Part shown: positions 37,446 through 50,422 of the stretch, piece after piece | How positions within the stretch are numbered: position 1 is the first letter of the stretch | Layout: each line of letters begins with the position of its first letter | NCBI RefSeq assembly: GCF_028583425.1 | Contig: NC_072801.1 | Span: 58,233,766-58,297,765 of the forward strand | Reading direction: 5' to 3' | Origin: Eublepharis macularius | Taxonomy: Eukaryota > Chordata > Lepidosauria > Squamata > Eublepharidae | Length of the DNA: 64,000 bases | The notes under the pieces: model-generated | Databases searched by the model: none | Told to the model about the DNA's origin: nothing | Seen by the model: only the letters and a program-made list of their open reading frames with translations | Position numbers and translations under genes: made by a program

Positions 37446-40400
37446 CTAGTTCCACACTTCAATGACGTCACCGCACTCCATCCCTGCCTCTTCAGGGGTC
37501 CAGTTTTCTGCCAGACGCCTCCCATCAAAATAGAAGGCCAGTTTGCGTCTACCAAGTCCTTGGGCTTGACGGTAGTGACTCATCAGTGCTCGCAACGGTT
37601 CATTCTGCCAAGAGACAAGACCGTGACCGTGAGACACAGTTACACTTTACAACCCTTAAGCGGAAGGAGTATACTCAATTGGAAGGACCACGTTGTTCAC
37701 CACGGCATCTCCAGAAGCTGCTGCTGGCATTTAGGTGCTAAGCAAAGACTTTTTTCCTCTGCTTTTGAATGAGTTGCTACAAGGTGGGAGCCTGTGAAAG
37801 GTACAGGATGGGGAAATCATTTGGAAATTCCTCTTCTCCCTAACACCAAGATCTCCCCTTCAGAATTCTGACTCTGTTGAGATTAGATTGACTAGTCTAT
37901 TGTAAACAATTGGTATATTAGTATTGCGAATAATACCCCCATGCTTACTACTCCTACCCTTTGGACCGTGATCTCCATGTGGGAGCGTTTGTCTTTCCCT
38001 TGCACCCGGAGCTGCAGGCTTCCCCTCTCATCACTCTCTTCACCAGTCGTCTCTACTACACAGTCTGAAAGAAAAGGTATCCGTAAGGAAGCACTGGAAT
38101 TTTAACAATGAGGAAGAGGGTGGGGGGTGGGATCAAGGCAGAGGAGCAGGAGGGTCGTTGGGAAGGAAATCTAAGCAACAGCAACACCAGCAGAGAAGAT
38201 TAGAAGGTGAGACTGGCAAAACAGACTTGAGGGGCTGCATTCTGGAAATTGCAGGATCCCCTGCCTGCCAACTTACCAATGATATCGGCCACCCCCAGGC
38301 CCAGCCCACGGGGAGTGGCGTCAGTTGTAAGTTCACGGTCCCGAAGGAGGAGGAGGATTCTACTCGGATGAACCTTCAGCGTCTGTCCCATATGTTCAAC
38401 CACCCGCTGAAGGGGGTCTGTCTGTGAAAGTAAGAACAATGTTTGAGAGTGAGGCACACCATGGGACTACTCTAGCCGTTCAAGACAATCCAGATCAGTA
38501 CTTATTTCTAAACCCATTGCATTCTTATGGGTTCATGCAAATCTTCAAAATTATGCAGAATTATAGGGCACTGCAGCAAGCCTGCACCAGCAGCTTATCT
38601 CACTGGGAGGGGCTAAAGCTCTGACTAGTCAAGCCAATGCCCAACTAACAGCTGGGCGAGACATTTGAGAGAAGGGAGGCAGCTGAAGGGAGAAAAGGAA
38701 AGAAGCATTCACTTCTAAAGATATCCAAGTCTTTGAAATGATATTGGCCACCTCGAAACGGGAACAATCATGGATTGCCATCATTGATATATTTAATTCT
38801 CAACATGGACTCATCTGTGGATACTTGAATCTGGAGACTGAAGCCATGGTCAGATAAGACAGATCTTTCTAGAAATCTGGGAGGAAAAAAACCCCAGATT
38901 TGTAGAAAAATCTGATTTTTTTTTAAGTGTACTGGGGAGTTTTAAAAGCCCAAAATAATAGAAAGGGCACTTATAGCTTTAAGAAACAAATGCCATTGGC
39001 CATTGTTAGGCAACCACAACACTACTGCCAGCCTTTGAAGAAAAGAATATCCAAGGTATACCAAGTATTGCTGAAATGGTATACTGAGGATGAGATAGTT
39101 AAAACACAGATGGTGAAATGGGCTATAAATTTCAATAAAGAAATAACAATGGAGGCATGGGAATACTTGTGGAAAACTACAATGAAGACAACGACATGTA
39201 TCAATATTAAAGAGAACATTTTTAAAATGATCTATCGTTGGTACATGACACCAAAGAAGATTGCGCTAGGGAATTTGAATACTTCTAATAAATGCTGGAA
39301 ATGTAAGAAACATGAGGGCTCCCTCTATCATATGTGGTGGTCGTGTGAGGTAGCTAGGCAGTTCTGGGGGGAAATAATAAGAGAAATGAGTGAAATTTTA
39401 CAGTTTCAAATAAATAAGAACCCAGAACTCCTGCTGCTAAACTTGGGAATGGAGGGAATTCCAGCCCATCATAGGACGTTGATTTTTTATATGACTGCAG
39501 CAGCTAGACTTTTGTATGCGCAGAAATGGAAAGTACAAGAAGTACCAACTATTGAAGATTGGATCTACAAATTGCTGTATATGGCTGAAATGGACAAGAT
39601 GACAAGAAAACTGAGAGATCTGGACTCAGGGCAGTTCAACACAGACTGGGAGAAGCTGAAACAATACCTGGAGAAGAAATGGGAGGTGGGAGGAAAACTG
39701 TGGCAGTTTGAGAACTACTGAAATATAATAAAAGTATAAAAGAGAGGGGTGACTTTACCGGGGGAGGAAGAGAAATGTGAATTTATAAGCAGTTAGATTA
39801 ATTGATTGAGATATATATAGATATGTATAGGTCAACTGATAGAGAATAATTAATGATAAGGTTTAAACATGAGGATTGACTAACTAACAATATTTTCTTT
39901 CTTTGACAAGATTTATATGCACCAAACTGAATGTATAGAAGAGTTAAATTGATTGAGTATCTGAGGAGTTATATAGAATTACCATAAAAAGTTGAAATGA
40001 GTAATATATAGAGAACAAATCAAATTGTTTGATTTAAATGTGGGAAATTTTTATGGTTTATGATATATAGGTTTATATAGAATTATTCAAAACTGGAAAA
40101 TGGGATAAATTGTTTATCTAAAGACGTATAGTTTGGGTGTATAATAATTAAAGGAGTTAATGATGCACTGCTTAATATAACGGAGAATGTATATCTGTTT
40201 TAGACAGAGGAATTTAATAGAAGTAAGGGAAAAGGGACAGAGGGTGGGAAAGCTGTTGGAAGTCAACAAAAGGGGGGGAAAGGGAGGGGGTTAGAAACGA
40301 AAAATTAGGGGAAAATTGATTGTAATGTAAAAATAAAAATGTTCTAACCCAATAAAAAATTTTTCAAAAAAAAAAAACTACTGCCAGCCTTTGAGCCTTA

Positions 40401-43400
40401 CTTTCTGTCAGTAAGAGGTGTGGGGGAAGGGGGGCAGCAGGACCCTTTCCAGGGCTGTTTTGGCCTCTGAGGAAGGACCAACTACCGGCAGATTTGCTAC
40501 TATTTGATTTTCATTAGTCATCCAGGCCAAGCTGCTTGCTGCTGTTCTTACCACAGCCACCCCACAAAAGGAAGTGTAGTGTAGTAGTTAAGAGTTTCAG
40601 ACTAGGATCTGAGATACCCAGGTTCAAATCCCTACTCTGCTGTAGAAGCCTATTAGGTGATCTTGGGCCAGTCATAAACACTCAGCGTAGTCTTACCTCG
40701 CATGGTTTTTGTAAGGCTAAAATGGAGGAGAGGACAACAACGATAGCCACTTTGGTCCCAGTTGTGGAGAATGGTAGGCTATAAATGGAGTTAATGAATA
40801 AATCTGCCTGAAGATGGGGGAAGATTAAAGGTTAGCTGGTGGGTGGGTGAGAAGGAGAAAAGGAAGCAGGGAAAAGGGAGGATATGGTGGTTTCCGGGAG
40901 GAGGGAAAGAGGAAACACTGTGGCAAGGGGAATACAGGAGAAAGTGAGGTGCCCCCATAAGCCCTTGCAGGTTCACCACCACCATGCAACTGGGGTCACC
41001 TTGGCAGCTGGCACTAAGCACAGTTTTCTCAAGGGGCTGCCAGGGGAAGGAAGTAGGGAAAATTGAAGGTAGGAGACCAGATGAAAGTAGGTTGGCTGAC
41101 AGGTGGGAAGAAGGAAGGAAGCAGGAAAAGGGGAGAGGCTGTAGGGGATTTCAGAGAAGGGAAATAGTAGAGAAGGGGGAAATGGGATGTTCCTTGCAAG
41201 GTCTTGAGGGTCCCTGGTTTGTAACCTTATAATCTTATTACCTAATCAGTCTCTGTTTCCTTCAGTATTTGTTATTGGGGTTTGTTAGCCGTATTTACGG
41301 TTCCTTATTTATTTTAAAAAATTTAAGTAATTTAAATATATTAATGCTATTAATATATTTAACATATATATTAACATTACACAGAGACACTCTATTTACT
41401 GTATGCAGCTAGATTTACTAGAAAGCCAGTGTTGTGTAGTGGCAAAAGTGTCAGACTAGGAACTTGGAAACCTGGTTCACGTCCTCACCTGGCCATGAAG
41501 GTCACTGGGTGACCCTTTGATCTTTCACTTTCTCTCAGCCTAACCTACCTTGCAGGGTTGTTTTGAGAATGAAATGAAGTGAGAAATGTGAATCCTTCTC
41601 TTAACTCCTTGGAGGCAAAGTAGGATAAAAATGTTCTAGCCAGATAGAACCACATGTTCCAGAAGGCCCACAGGAGTTCTGGGAAGAAGGGAAAAGCCAC
41701 AGGGAGAGAGAGTACCAGCTGGTAGGTTTGGCAGGGATAAGAGAGGAAAAAGGAACAGACAGGCCAGAGCAGCAACAGCAAAACTGAGGTGAACAAGGGC
41801 AAAGGCAGGACTCCTCAGAGAAAGGAAGTGGACACTGAGCAGGTCTCACCATCTGAACAGAGACTCTGTAGAGATCTGCCCGGCACCGGATCTTCAGTAT
41901 TAGTTCCCGAGATTCTGAGGGTTCAGGTGAGTCAATCAGAATCACGTCATCCTCATCAAAACCTGAACCGTCATCCTGTAAGCTCTCCTTGACAGCGGAA
42001 AGGGTGGATTTCAGATTCCTGAGCCTCTGGTCAATAATGCTGAGGAAGAAGATGAAGGGGGGTGGGGACCAGAGTGAGAAACCCATCACCTGAAAATTAA
42101 AAGAGTCAATCCCTCCTAGGATGAAAATAGCTCAGAACTGCACAGATCAGACGTTGGAGCACTGGAAGATCAGAATTCAAACCCCATCTCTGTCCCAGAC
42201 TTCCTAGCCAGCATGGAATAAACCATCAAGTTCCCTATCCTTCAAATCCAATCCAGGGTGCCTACCTCACAAGGCTGTCGTGAGGACTCAGAGACTGCAT
42301 GCAACAATAATGGTATATACTTTTGTAAACCTAAAAGCAGTATAGGATGATATAAAATACACTGTTCGCTAACTCAGTGCTCAAGGCACAGGCATCTACA
42401 GGGAAGCTTGTCTCCTCCGTCTTTTGGCATGTCCCTCACACTTACTGCTTTTAGAAAGCTACTGGAGGGGGACAAACTAGAGTCCAGGCAGGGAAGACTA
42501 TGGATTTTGTTAAGGACCTGCCTGCTTACTCCCAATAATTAAAACACCATTCAAATCACACTATTTCATTTCAGGAGAGAACCCAGAGGAGAAAGCACGG
42601 TCTAACTACCTTTTCAGATCAAAGGGACATGAAGCCTCTAAACCTATATGAGCCACACACACACACACAATAGGAAGTATTTCCAAGTCAGCACGCAGGT
42701 GAGAGATGCCTCAGATCAACCAACACAAAGCAGGTCTTCATAGAAATGGCCAATTATGGTAGACCTCTGATTTTACCAACAGCATTGGGATCCCCCTCTT
42801 CCCTCCCTTTCCCCAGAAGTCCACATAACCCCCTCCCCTTCCAAAGGATCCCAGCCTCTTACTGGGTTCCAGGACACCGTGAGCTCCGTCTCTGTGGCTG
42901 TGGGGGAGGCGGAGGGGATGGCGGCAAAACTGGACTTCTGTTGAAGGGAAAACAGACACAGACACATGTTACCTGGGGACTGCAAATAAGTTGACAGGGT
43001 GGGGAAGAAAGTGAATCTGACCTTTTTTCTTGCTCTGAGGGAGTCACTGCTGCTGCTTCCTCTTCTTCATCTGATCTGCCCTGGACTTGAAGCGCCGAGG
43101 ACACCAGCGGGACTTGAACTGGCAGCTTCAGAGACTCAGGGAAAAGTTGGAGGCTGTTCTGAACCTGTATGGTGCAACGGGAGCAGAAAAGATCCAAGAG
43201 AAAAGGTTTCAGAGATTCCCACTGGAATTGCTAGGAAGAAGACAGAGCAGGCCACTAGAGTAGTAGGACTGGTGCTTTGTAAGAGGAGGTGATTTGCTTC
43301 ATTGGGGGAGAGGTCTCCATAGCTGGGACTCCTGGGTTCACAATTTAACTCGGGCACAATTATCAGAGAGAGTTTCTGGGTTAGACTTGCAAAAAGCAGC

Positions 43401-44267
43401 GTGGTGAAAAGAAAGGCAACACATTTTACAGTAGAAGATGGGAGAAATATGGAACATCCATGAGTTGCCAGCGCTGGGTTGGGAATTTCCTGGAGAGCTA
43501 AGGGGGTGGAACCTGCAGAGGGCAGGGTTTGGAGAGGGCAGGGGCCTCAGCAGAATATAATGCTATAGAGTCCACCTTCCAAAGTACCCATATTCTCCAA
43601 GGGGAACTGATCTCCATTGCCTGGAGATCAGTTGTAATTCCGGGAGATCGCCAGCCAGCACCTGGGATATTGGCAACGGAGACAAAGATGCTCCCAAATT
43701 GCCTGAATCGAGGAATTTATTGACCAACAACTTTTGATTATGGCATAAACCATCTGACAAAGTTGGCTCCAGCTTATGAAACTCTACCCCAGAAGAAGAC
43801 AGCTGCAATCTTACGCATTTTCTCCGAGGAGTAAGGCTCAACTGAACACAATGGGGCTTCCTCGTGAGCAAACACTCACAGGCTCGTGTTATAAAGCGTC
43901 AAGCTTTGAAAGGCACCGTAAAATTCTCTTTGTGTTTTTTGTAAAATTTTCGCTGCAACAGACGAACACCATTTTCCTTCCGGAATCCCTCTTGGATGGG
44001 CACTGGACTTAAAAGTATATTCTGGGGATCCAAAACTCCCGGGTTCTCCTTTGCATGCACCTTACTGGAGTAGACCGGGACGGCGAGGACTGCTGTGTCA
44101 GACAAGAAGCGGCGGCGCTTAGGCAGGGGCTTCCTGGGGGGGCCCTCCGGCTCCGAGTCGCTGCTGGAGCAGGAATCCAACTGGGGGAGCAAAGAGGACT
44201 GGAGTGAGTCTCGGTCCGAAGCCTTTTTCTTTCCCTCCCTCCCTTTCCTATTTACCGTCTCCGCCAT
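37446..44267 (-). CDS. NFATC2IP: NFATC2IP (NIP45), SUMO-like-domain NFAT-interacting protein (7 coding exons)
   Basis: Nuclear RENi-family protein (with yeast Esc2 and Rad60) that binds NFATc2, promotes Th2 cytokine transcription and engages the SUMO machinery. Exons: 44267-44061, 43164-43022, 42937-42863, 42039-41850, 38421-38277, 38064-37958, 37604-37446. Phases join; the total is 1,026 bases, 341 residues, shorter than human (419), mostly in the low-complexity N-terminal half. The N terminus is basic and Ser-rich with PLPKRRRFLSD, a likely nuclear localisation signal, then a Pro-rich stretch and an acidic patch. SUMO-like domain 1 spans exons 4 to 6 (LILKIRCRADLYR, LGLGVADIIDCVV). SUMO-like domain 2 spans exons 6-7 (LQLRVQGKDKRSHMEI to ECGDVIEVWN). 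The protein ends at VWN without a diglycine, as expected for an unprocessed SUMO-like domain. Intron 4 carries a 5'-truncated L1. The exon 1 donor GTGCAT is weaker than usual, but it is the choice that keeps VYSSK joined to VQNS in frame. Confidence 0.94.
39039..40376 (+). mobile_element. L1 LINE, 5'-truncated, with target-site duplication
   Basis: The open frame to 39,721 encodes the C-terminal end of L1 ORF2, including the CCHC-like CWKCKKHEGSLYHMWWSC. A 3' UTR and a poly(A) tail ending at 40,376 follow. The 18-base target duplication ACTACTGCCAGCCTTTGA is perfect at 39021-39038 and 40377-40394. Plus strand, antisense to NFATC2IP within its intron 4. Confidence 0.92.
40570..40805 (+). mobile_element. 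Sauria-like SINE
   Basis: Head GTGTAGTAGTTAAGAG, box B GGTTCAAATCCC, and a tail with GGCTATAAATGGAGTTAATG. In NFATC2IP intron 4, just after the L1 insertion. Confidence 0.75.
41425..41635 (+). mobile_element. Sauria-like SINE
   Basis: Head GTTGTGTAGTGGCAAAAGTG, then CTGGGTGACC and CTTGCAGGGTTGTTTTGAG. The tail is decayed. NFATC2IP intron 4, near exon 4. Confidence 0.7.
42140..42360 (+). mobile_element. Degenerate Sauria-like SINE
   Basis: Recognisable by AATTCAAACCCCATCTC, CCTCACAAGGCTGTCGTGAG and the TTTGTAAACCTAAAAGCAG tail. NFATC2IP intron 3. Confidence 0.5.
43461..43678 (-). mobile_element. GTTGCCAAC inverted-repeat element, copy 7
   Basis: Reverse-oriented copy in NFATC2IP intron 1 with GAGTTGCCAGCGCTGGG at the left and the ATTCTCCAAGGGGAACTGATC core. 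Confidence 0.75.
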
Positions 44268-44480
44268 TGCAGAAGAGGATTCTTCTAATTGGTTTCAATA
44301 TTCTTTTTAATCCGCCCACCCGCCTTGTGATTGGGCACCAACCCTCGCTTTCCCCCCTCCCCTGCCAATACAAAGGAAGGCGAAGAAACTCTTGTGCTGC
44401 AGCGCGCAAGGAACCCCGGGGATTGTGGTTTTCCTCCCCTCCAAGTAGCCCATGCCAGTTTGACAACGCTTTGGGAAAAG
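44268..44480 (-). promoter_or_regulatory. NFATC2IP: NFATC2IP promoter with two CCAAT boxes
   Basis: Directly upstream of the NFATC2IP start codon. On the minus strand two CCAAT pentamers lie at 44292-44288 and 44334-44330, within about 70 bases of the ATG. The flank is GC-rich with several CG dinucleotides and has no obvious TATA box. This suits a TATA-less housekeeping-type promoter with a very short 5' UTR. Confidence 0.5.
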
Positions 44481-44639
44481 CAAACGGGTCGATCAGCACA
44501 CCATCAAGACTTAACCAAATTTCTTTCGTGAGTCAGAGCCTCTGATGACGTGCAGGATTTAAATCCAGTGGCACTTTAGAGACCAACAAGATTTCCAGGG
44601 TTTACGCTTTCGAGAGTCAAAGCTCCGTTCTTCAGCTAC

Positions 44640-44990
44640 CAAGAGCTCTAACTCTAGACTTCATCATTATATTGCCTTACATATTATCTGCTGTTTTAAA
44701 TATGTACTCCTATGTACCACCAGCGCTCCATATTGTCTAATGTTAGTCCTAGAGTTGATTATGTTCTTCTTCAGTATTTTTTCTAGTCTGTATTGGATTC
44801 TTGCTGATACTATGTCTTTTGAACTTGTATCTATTTAGCCTATGGCATTGTTTATGGAAATGTCCTTGATACTGTATTGAAATGTACTTGATACTGATTG
44901 TACTAATCTCATACTGTGTAATCCACCTTGAGTCTCAGTGAGAAAGGCAAACTATAAATACATAAATAAATAAATAAATATCTTGAAAAT
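44640..44990 (+). repeat. Interspersed repeat ending CACCTTGAGTCTCAGTGAGAAAGG
   Basis: AT-rich body (TGATACTGTATTGAAATGTA) with a SINE/LINE-like 3' end and an AAATA tandem tail at 44,955-44,980. Related sequence occurs at about 34,010-34,260 (plus), and at 11,150-11,230 and 31,915-32,110 (minus). Family unnamed. Confidence 0.5.
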
Positions 44991-45334
44991 TTGATGTTGT
45001 AAGGTGCCACTGAACTCAAATCCAGGCTAAATCCTGGCTGTTTCTGGGCTAAAGCTCTAAAAGTAGGAGGCAGAAAGGCCTGACTATATACCAGATTGTA
45101 TTCTTTGTTCCTTGTATCTGAAGAAGGGAGCTTTGACTCTCCAAAGCTCATACCCTGAAAATTTGTTGTCTCTCTAACGTGCCACTGAACTCAAATCCTG
45201 CTGCGCTATAGCAGACCCAACACAGCCACCTGCCTGAAACTATAATATCCTGAGCTCCCACGACTAACAAAAGTTCATATTGGAGTAAAATTTGTTATTC
45301 CTTATCACTAATAACCCTGTGGCACAGAGTGGTA

Positions 45335-45530
45335 AACTGCAGTACTACAGCCCAAGCTCTGCTTGCGACCTGAGTTTGATCCTGGCAGAAGCTGGGTTCA
45401 AGTAGCCGGCTCAAGGTTGAATCAGCCTTCCATCCTTCTGAGGTCGGTACAATATTGTGATGTGATGTCCTCCCATGTGTCAGTAGTGACTCGGTGCTTG
45501 TGCATGGGACTACCTTTACCTACCTTTTAC
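45335..45530 (+). mobile_element. tRNA-derived SINE, third family
   Basis: AGAGTGGTAAACTGCAGTAC head, GAGTTTGATCCTGGCAG box B-like motif, then CGGCTCAAGGTTGAATCAGC and TTCCATCCTTCTGAGGTCGG. Confidence 0.65.
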
Positions 45531-46587
45531 TATATCACTGCTTTTTTTTCTTTACTCATGATGTCTAAATGCCCAAGTGCTGGAACTTAATAAAGAGGTG
45601 GCAGTGCTGGGTTCTGGTGTGTTGCCCCTGAAAAAAAATCCCGGTCTTTATAGTACTCCCCAACTCCTGTTTGATTTTGTGGCAACAGACTAAAATGGCT
45701 ATGCCTGGAAATGGAGAAGATTTGTGTGTGTGAGTGAAGGGGGAGGATTGTGTCTTTATTTCAGCCTTGCTTTAAAAAGAGGGAGAGAAAGCAATCACAC
45801 TTTTTTCGGTCTGAAAAAGCTTATAATCACGTGTATTTATTAGGTTTTTATTTGCCTCAGTTATTATACCATTTGTAACTTCCAAACATCCAGTAGAATA
45901 ATTGTGCTAATCAACTGCAACAAAAACAAGAAGCCTTGTGGTATTTTATAAAATAACCGATTTACTGAAGTATCAAATGCATGAAGTGAATTTTCAGTTG
46001 GCTGCCAAATATGGGGGGGGGAGTGTAAACAAGGTTAAAAGGCCATGAAATGCAACTTCATGATGTTTCCGTGTAAAGCTGAAAATTATACAAGATAAGA
46101 ACCATCACCATTTGCAACAGCTGTGATTGCTGATAATGCAGGCTGCTGAGTTTTGTATTAAGCAACGTAACTTTTGAGAGTGGCCGAAAGTTTTCCAAAT
46201 GGTATGCAGCCCTTTTAAAAAAACAATCTAGTCCTGCCCATGAGAGTTACAGTCAATTGGCTAGTCTTGAAATAAAATCCAGCAACAATGGCAAAGATTG
46301 TAAAATGCCCCTTTCTTCGCTTCCCTCTGATATTTCCAGCTACTTTCCCTCCAGACGAAGAGAGCTGTGGCTCTCAAAAGCTTGTGCTACAATAAAGTTG
46401 GTTAGTCTTAAAGGTGCTACTGGACTCCTTCCTATTTCCCTCCAGAAAGCATCTTCAATACTGGATGCTTTCTAGAATATAAAGGCTCAAGGATGCTCAT
46501 CTAAGGCAAGAGGATTGTTTATAATTACTCAGTCAATATGGAAATAAAGGCTTTCAGCTCCTGATCAGAGGCAATCTTATCTTTATC

Positions 46588-47280
46588 ACATAGAATCATA
46601 GAGTTGGAAGGGTCCATAGAGACCATCTAGTCCAACCCCCTGCCCAGTGCAGGATCAGCCTAAAGCATCTCTGACAAGTATTCATCCAGCCTCTTCTTGA
46701 AAACTGCCAGTGAGGGGGAGCTCACCACCTCCCTAGGCAGCTGATTCCACTTTTGAACTACTCTGACGGTGAAAAAGTTTTTCCTAATATCCAGTCGCTA
46801 CCTTTGTGCATGTAGTTTTAGCCCATTGCTTCAGGTCCTACCCTCTGCTGCCAACTGGAACAGCTCCTTGCCCTCCTCCAAATGACAGCCTTTCAAATAT
46901 TTAAAGAGAGCAATCATGTCCCCCCTTAACCTCCTCTTCTCCAAACTAAACATTCCCAAGGCCCTCAGCCTTACCTCGTAGGGCTCAGTCTCCAGACCCC
47001 TGATCATCCTTGTCGCTCTCTTCTGCACCCTCTCGATTTTGGCCACATCCTTTTTGAAGTGAGGCCTCCAGAACTGCACACAATACTCCAGGTGTGGCCT
47101 GACCAAGGCAGTATAGAGAGGGGCTATGACCTCCTGCGATTTCGACGCTATGGCCCCTTTGATACAACCCGATTGAATTAGCTTTTTTTGCCACCGCATC
47201 ACACTGACTGCTCATATTTAGTTTACAGTCCACTCTTACCCCAGTCACACAATCCAGGGCTCTCCTCAGCTCATATTAAG
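46588..47280 (-). mobile_element. CR1 LINE, 5'-truncated
   Basis: Minus-strand frame with [18 protein letters not shown] and [19 protein letters not shown], the standard C-terminal block of CR1 ORF2. It is followed by the CR1 3' UTR and terminal octamer-like repeat (AGAATCATAGAG in forward sense at 46,591). 5'-truncated near 47,280. Confidence 0.9.
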
Positions 47281-48974
47281 CCACGGCAACCATTTCAGAG
47301 GTGTAGCTTTTCAGAAAATTCTCCATGTAGATCAGTCTCGGTATGAATGAAAAATTATTACACATTCTTGTATTTTTTTGTTACATTGTAGGCTTTTTAC
47401 TATTCACAAAAAGTTGGGAACTGCTTAACATCAGGTTATTAAAACGCTTAAATCTTCCCAAATCTTTCTCACCTCTACAAAAGTTTTCTCAGTAGCGTTG
47501 CCAATGGCCTGGAGAAAAATGTTCTGTAGGGAAACGGACAGCTGCATTTTTTCATGACATGGCATTAAGTAGCATCCCATTCAGCTTCTGTCAAAAGAGA
47601 CAGGACATTTTTCCCCAGGCTGTTCGCAACCCTACTCATACATAAGAAATGGTGGCATCATGAACACATTTCCATTAAAACTGGTGTTATTGATACCTCT
47701 TCTAAAGCTCTTTTACTTAGCACTCTGTTTTCAGGAACGTAACTACAATGTTAAAGGAGGTGTTACTGTACTCCAGGTATAAATCATGTGCCTTGAACCA
47801 TAGATACTGACAGCCAGACTCCAGCACTTGATGTGCCACCAAAGATGCAACTTGCCAGAGGAGGGAGATAAAGGCACAACAAACTAGTTGGCTGTTCCAT
47901 CGGAGTGCAGCTGAGGCCGGTGACTAAAGGATGCAATTGCCACAGACATTTTAAAAGCACTAGTCACACCCATGCCCTCCCCCCAGGATCCTGTTTTGAC
48001 GTTTCCTTAGGGCATTCTTAGATGAGTACAAACACGATGGCTCTGCATGCAAGTGAATAGAACACAGCCTACATTTGCATTCAGCTGTGTGATTTTTTTG
48101 AGGAAGCAATTTAATTACACCAATCTTGACTGCATCTTTGTTGGGGGGTGGGGAAAGGTATATTTTTTGCCGTTTTCTACATGCCTTGATTAATCAACAA
48201 AAGTACAGCCCATTTCACAGTTTAAAAAAACATTCAAACATGGTGATAAACCACTGTTTGTAATACCTGGTCTGATTAAAACCAGTTGATGGCAGCACAT
48301 GGCCCATGAAGCTACCTTCTCCTGAATCAGACCATTGGTCTATCAAGGTCAGTATTGCCAACTCAGACTGGCAGCTGCTCTCCAGAGTTTCAGGCAGAGG
48401 TCTTTCACATCACCTACCATCTGATCCTTTAGCTGGAGATGGCAGGGATTGAACCTGGGACCTTCTGCATGCCAAACAGATGCTCTACCACTGAGCCACA
48501 GCCCTTACCTAAAGCAAATAGCTTTGTTTGCCCCTAACCCCCTACAATAGGGCACATGAAGATAGCTTATACTGAATCAGACCAATAGTATAACATCTTT
48601 TACTGACTTTGGTCTTACATTGAATCAGACCATTGGGTGGTTGCCCAATAAACTGGTTTGTTGTTGGGTGCTAAAATGCGATTTTAAACCCCAGTTTCCA
48701 ATTGGCTTGTCAACTTCGCTTAGTACTGACTGTGGTGGGCCATCCAATGCAGAAAGACATTCTTCAATAGGACTGCCCTGCTCAGCCTCCTGCATACAGA
48801 GGCAGCTACACACAGCAACAGGAAAACCCAAGCCACCATGGTTGCATTTGGCCATCAAGAGTGCTTTCTCAGGACAACCTTCTGCCTTTCCTCCTTGCCT
48901 CCCCCACATCAGGACTGTGCAGCTCCAGACTCTCCCAAGGGGAAATTTAAGATAAAAGATCTTAATCATATGTT
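47281..48974. other. Gene-free stretch between CR1 and the B7-H6-like gene 3' end
   Basis: Apart from the SINE at 48,295-48,510 no repeat, gene or RNA is recognised. Confidence 0.5.
48295..48510 (-). mobile_element. tRNA-derived SINE, second family, reverse
   Basis: Reverse copy: GAACCTGGGACCTTCTGCAT and ATGCTCTACCACTGAGCCA are the complements of box B and box A. The tail at the left has CATGAAGCTACCTTCTCCTG. Confidence 0.75.
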
Positions 48975-48980
48975 TTTATT
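48975..48980 (-). terminator. Candidate polyadenylation signal for the B7-H6-like gene
   Basis: AATAAA on the minus strand, about 1.44 kb beyond the stop codon. The intervening 48,981-50,422 holds no recognised repeat, consistent with a long 3' UTR. No transcript evidence is available, so an earlier variant signal is possible. Confidence 0.35.
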
Positions 48981-50422
48981 CAGTTTGGCAACATACACAG
49001 TAGAAATTGTTCTACTTACAACACTTGTAACAGTTGAAAACAGTTCACAATGCACCTACTGCCGTAAAACAGCTAGACAGGAAACAGGGACCTGGTTTAG
49101 CCAGGTTCTCGGGTCCCCTGCCCATTTACAGCAACAACAAGCCAATGGTTTAAGCAAACCACAGCAAATATGTTCAAAAGAAAAAAAAACATGAGCCTGC
49201 TACAAGTATGCCTAAAAGCTGTGCAGTATGGATGTCCAGGCAGTCAGAAATGCTGCAGAATTCTGACGGCATTGACAGAACCTATGCTCGTATCGTTTGC
49301 AAATGCCTCTGTGCCAGTGAGGGGCTAAACCAGGCATAGGTTGGGGGTGGGGGTGATAGGCATGATTTTGCTCTGTATACAGGGCTACAGTCTACTGTGG
49401 ACACCTCAAAGTCTTCATAAAAATGCAAGTCTTGGCTACTTTTCAAAAGCTGTCACATATTTTGAGGGAGAGATGGGCGTACATGATAGGTGTGCTAAGC
49501 GCTTCTATGTGACTGGAGTTTTCTATACTAAAGAACTGTAGAGAGGGTCTATTTGTGCTGCAATGAGCACTGCTAAGCAAAACTGAAGGTAGTTGGATGG
49601 ATGGTCAACCCAGAATTTCCTAAATGTTTCTAAAGACTTAAAACCCAATGTTTTCTAAATCCAAATTACGTATTTTTTCACAAATGAGGTCCTGAAACCC
49701 ATCCTCCCTACAGTGCTGCAGGATGAATCTAATTTGGTCCACAGCACCATTCCTAGCAGCTCCCATGTGACTTTTTAGGAGACTATTCAGGCCCTGGCCC
49801 AGCTCATGGAAAAAGTATTGTCTGGTCTGCCTCCTAATGTAGGCATTTTGCTATATTCTGAACTGAGTTCTCTCCTGCTGTTTTGTGAGTTTTATGAGTT
49901 TTTTAAGTAAAAAACAGCAGTATACTGTACTTCACTTGGCAAGTTTATAGCTAGCGTTGTCTGAAAATGCATTTATATGACTTTGGTTTGTTGCCCCTCC
50001 CCCTTTTTCTTAAAAAGATGGTTTCAAGACAGACTTCTGAAATACAAAAATGCCGGTATTAAAAGCATGCACTTCATATTTAAAAATCTGAGCAAACATA
50101 TAACAAGAGAAATTTGTCCTCACCAACAGCACTGCCAAGTCTATGCCCCTGGGCTTCAGGTTGTGCAGAGAGAGAGAGAAGGATACCTTTACCTCCACTG
50201 AATTGTCCACGATGGATGGATTTTGCAGTCGTTGCAGGGCGTCAGGCACTGTGTGACCCAGATCATAGGTGCTGCTTGCCTGATTCCAGCACTTTACTTT
50301 GGGTGCCACCAAAACAGTTTACTGAATTAGGAGTTGGAGATAGATCAAGTCTGTTAGTTGCATCTCTCGAGAGTCAGTGATCTGACTCATAAAGCAGATT
50401 GTTGGGGTACCACAAAAGGGAT

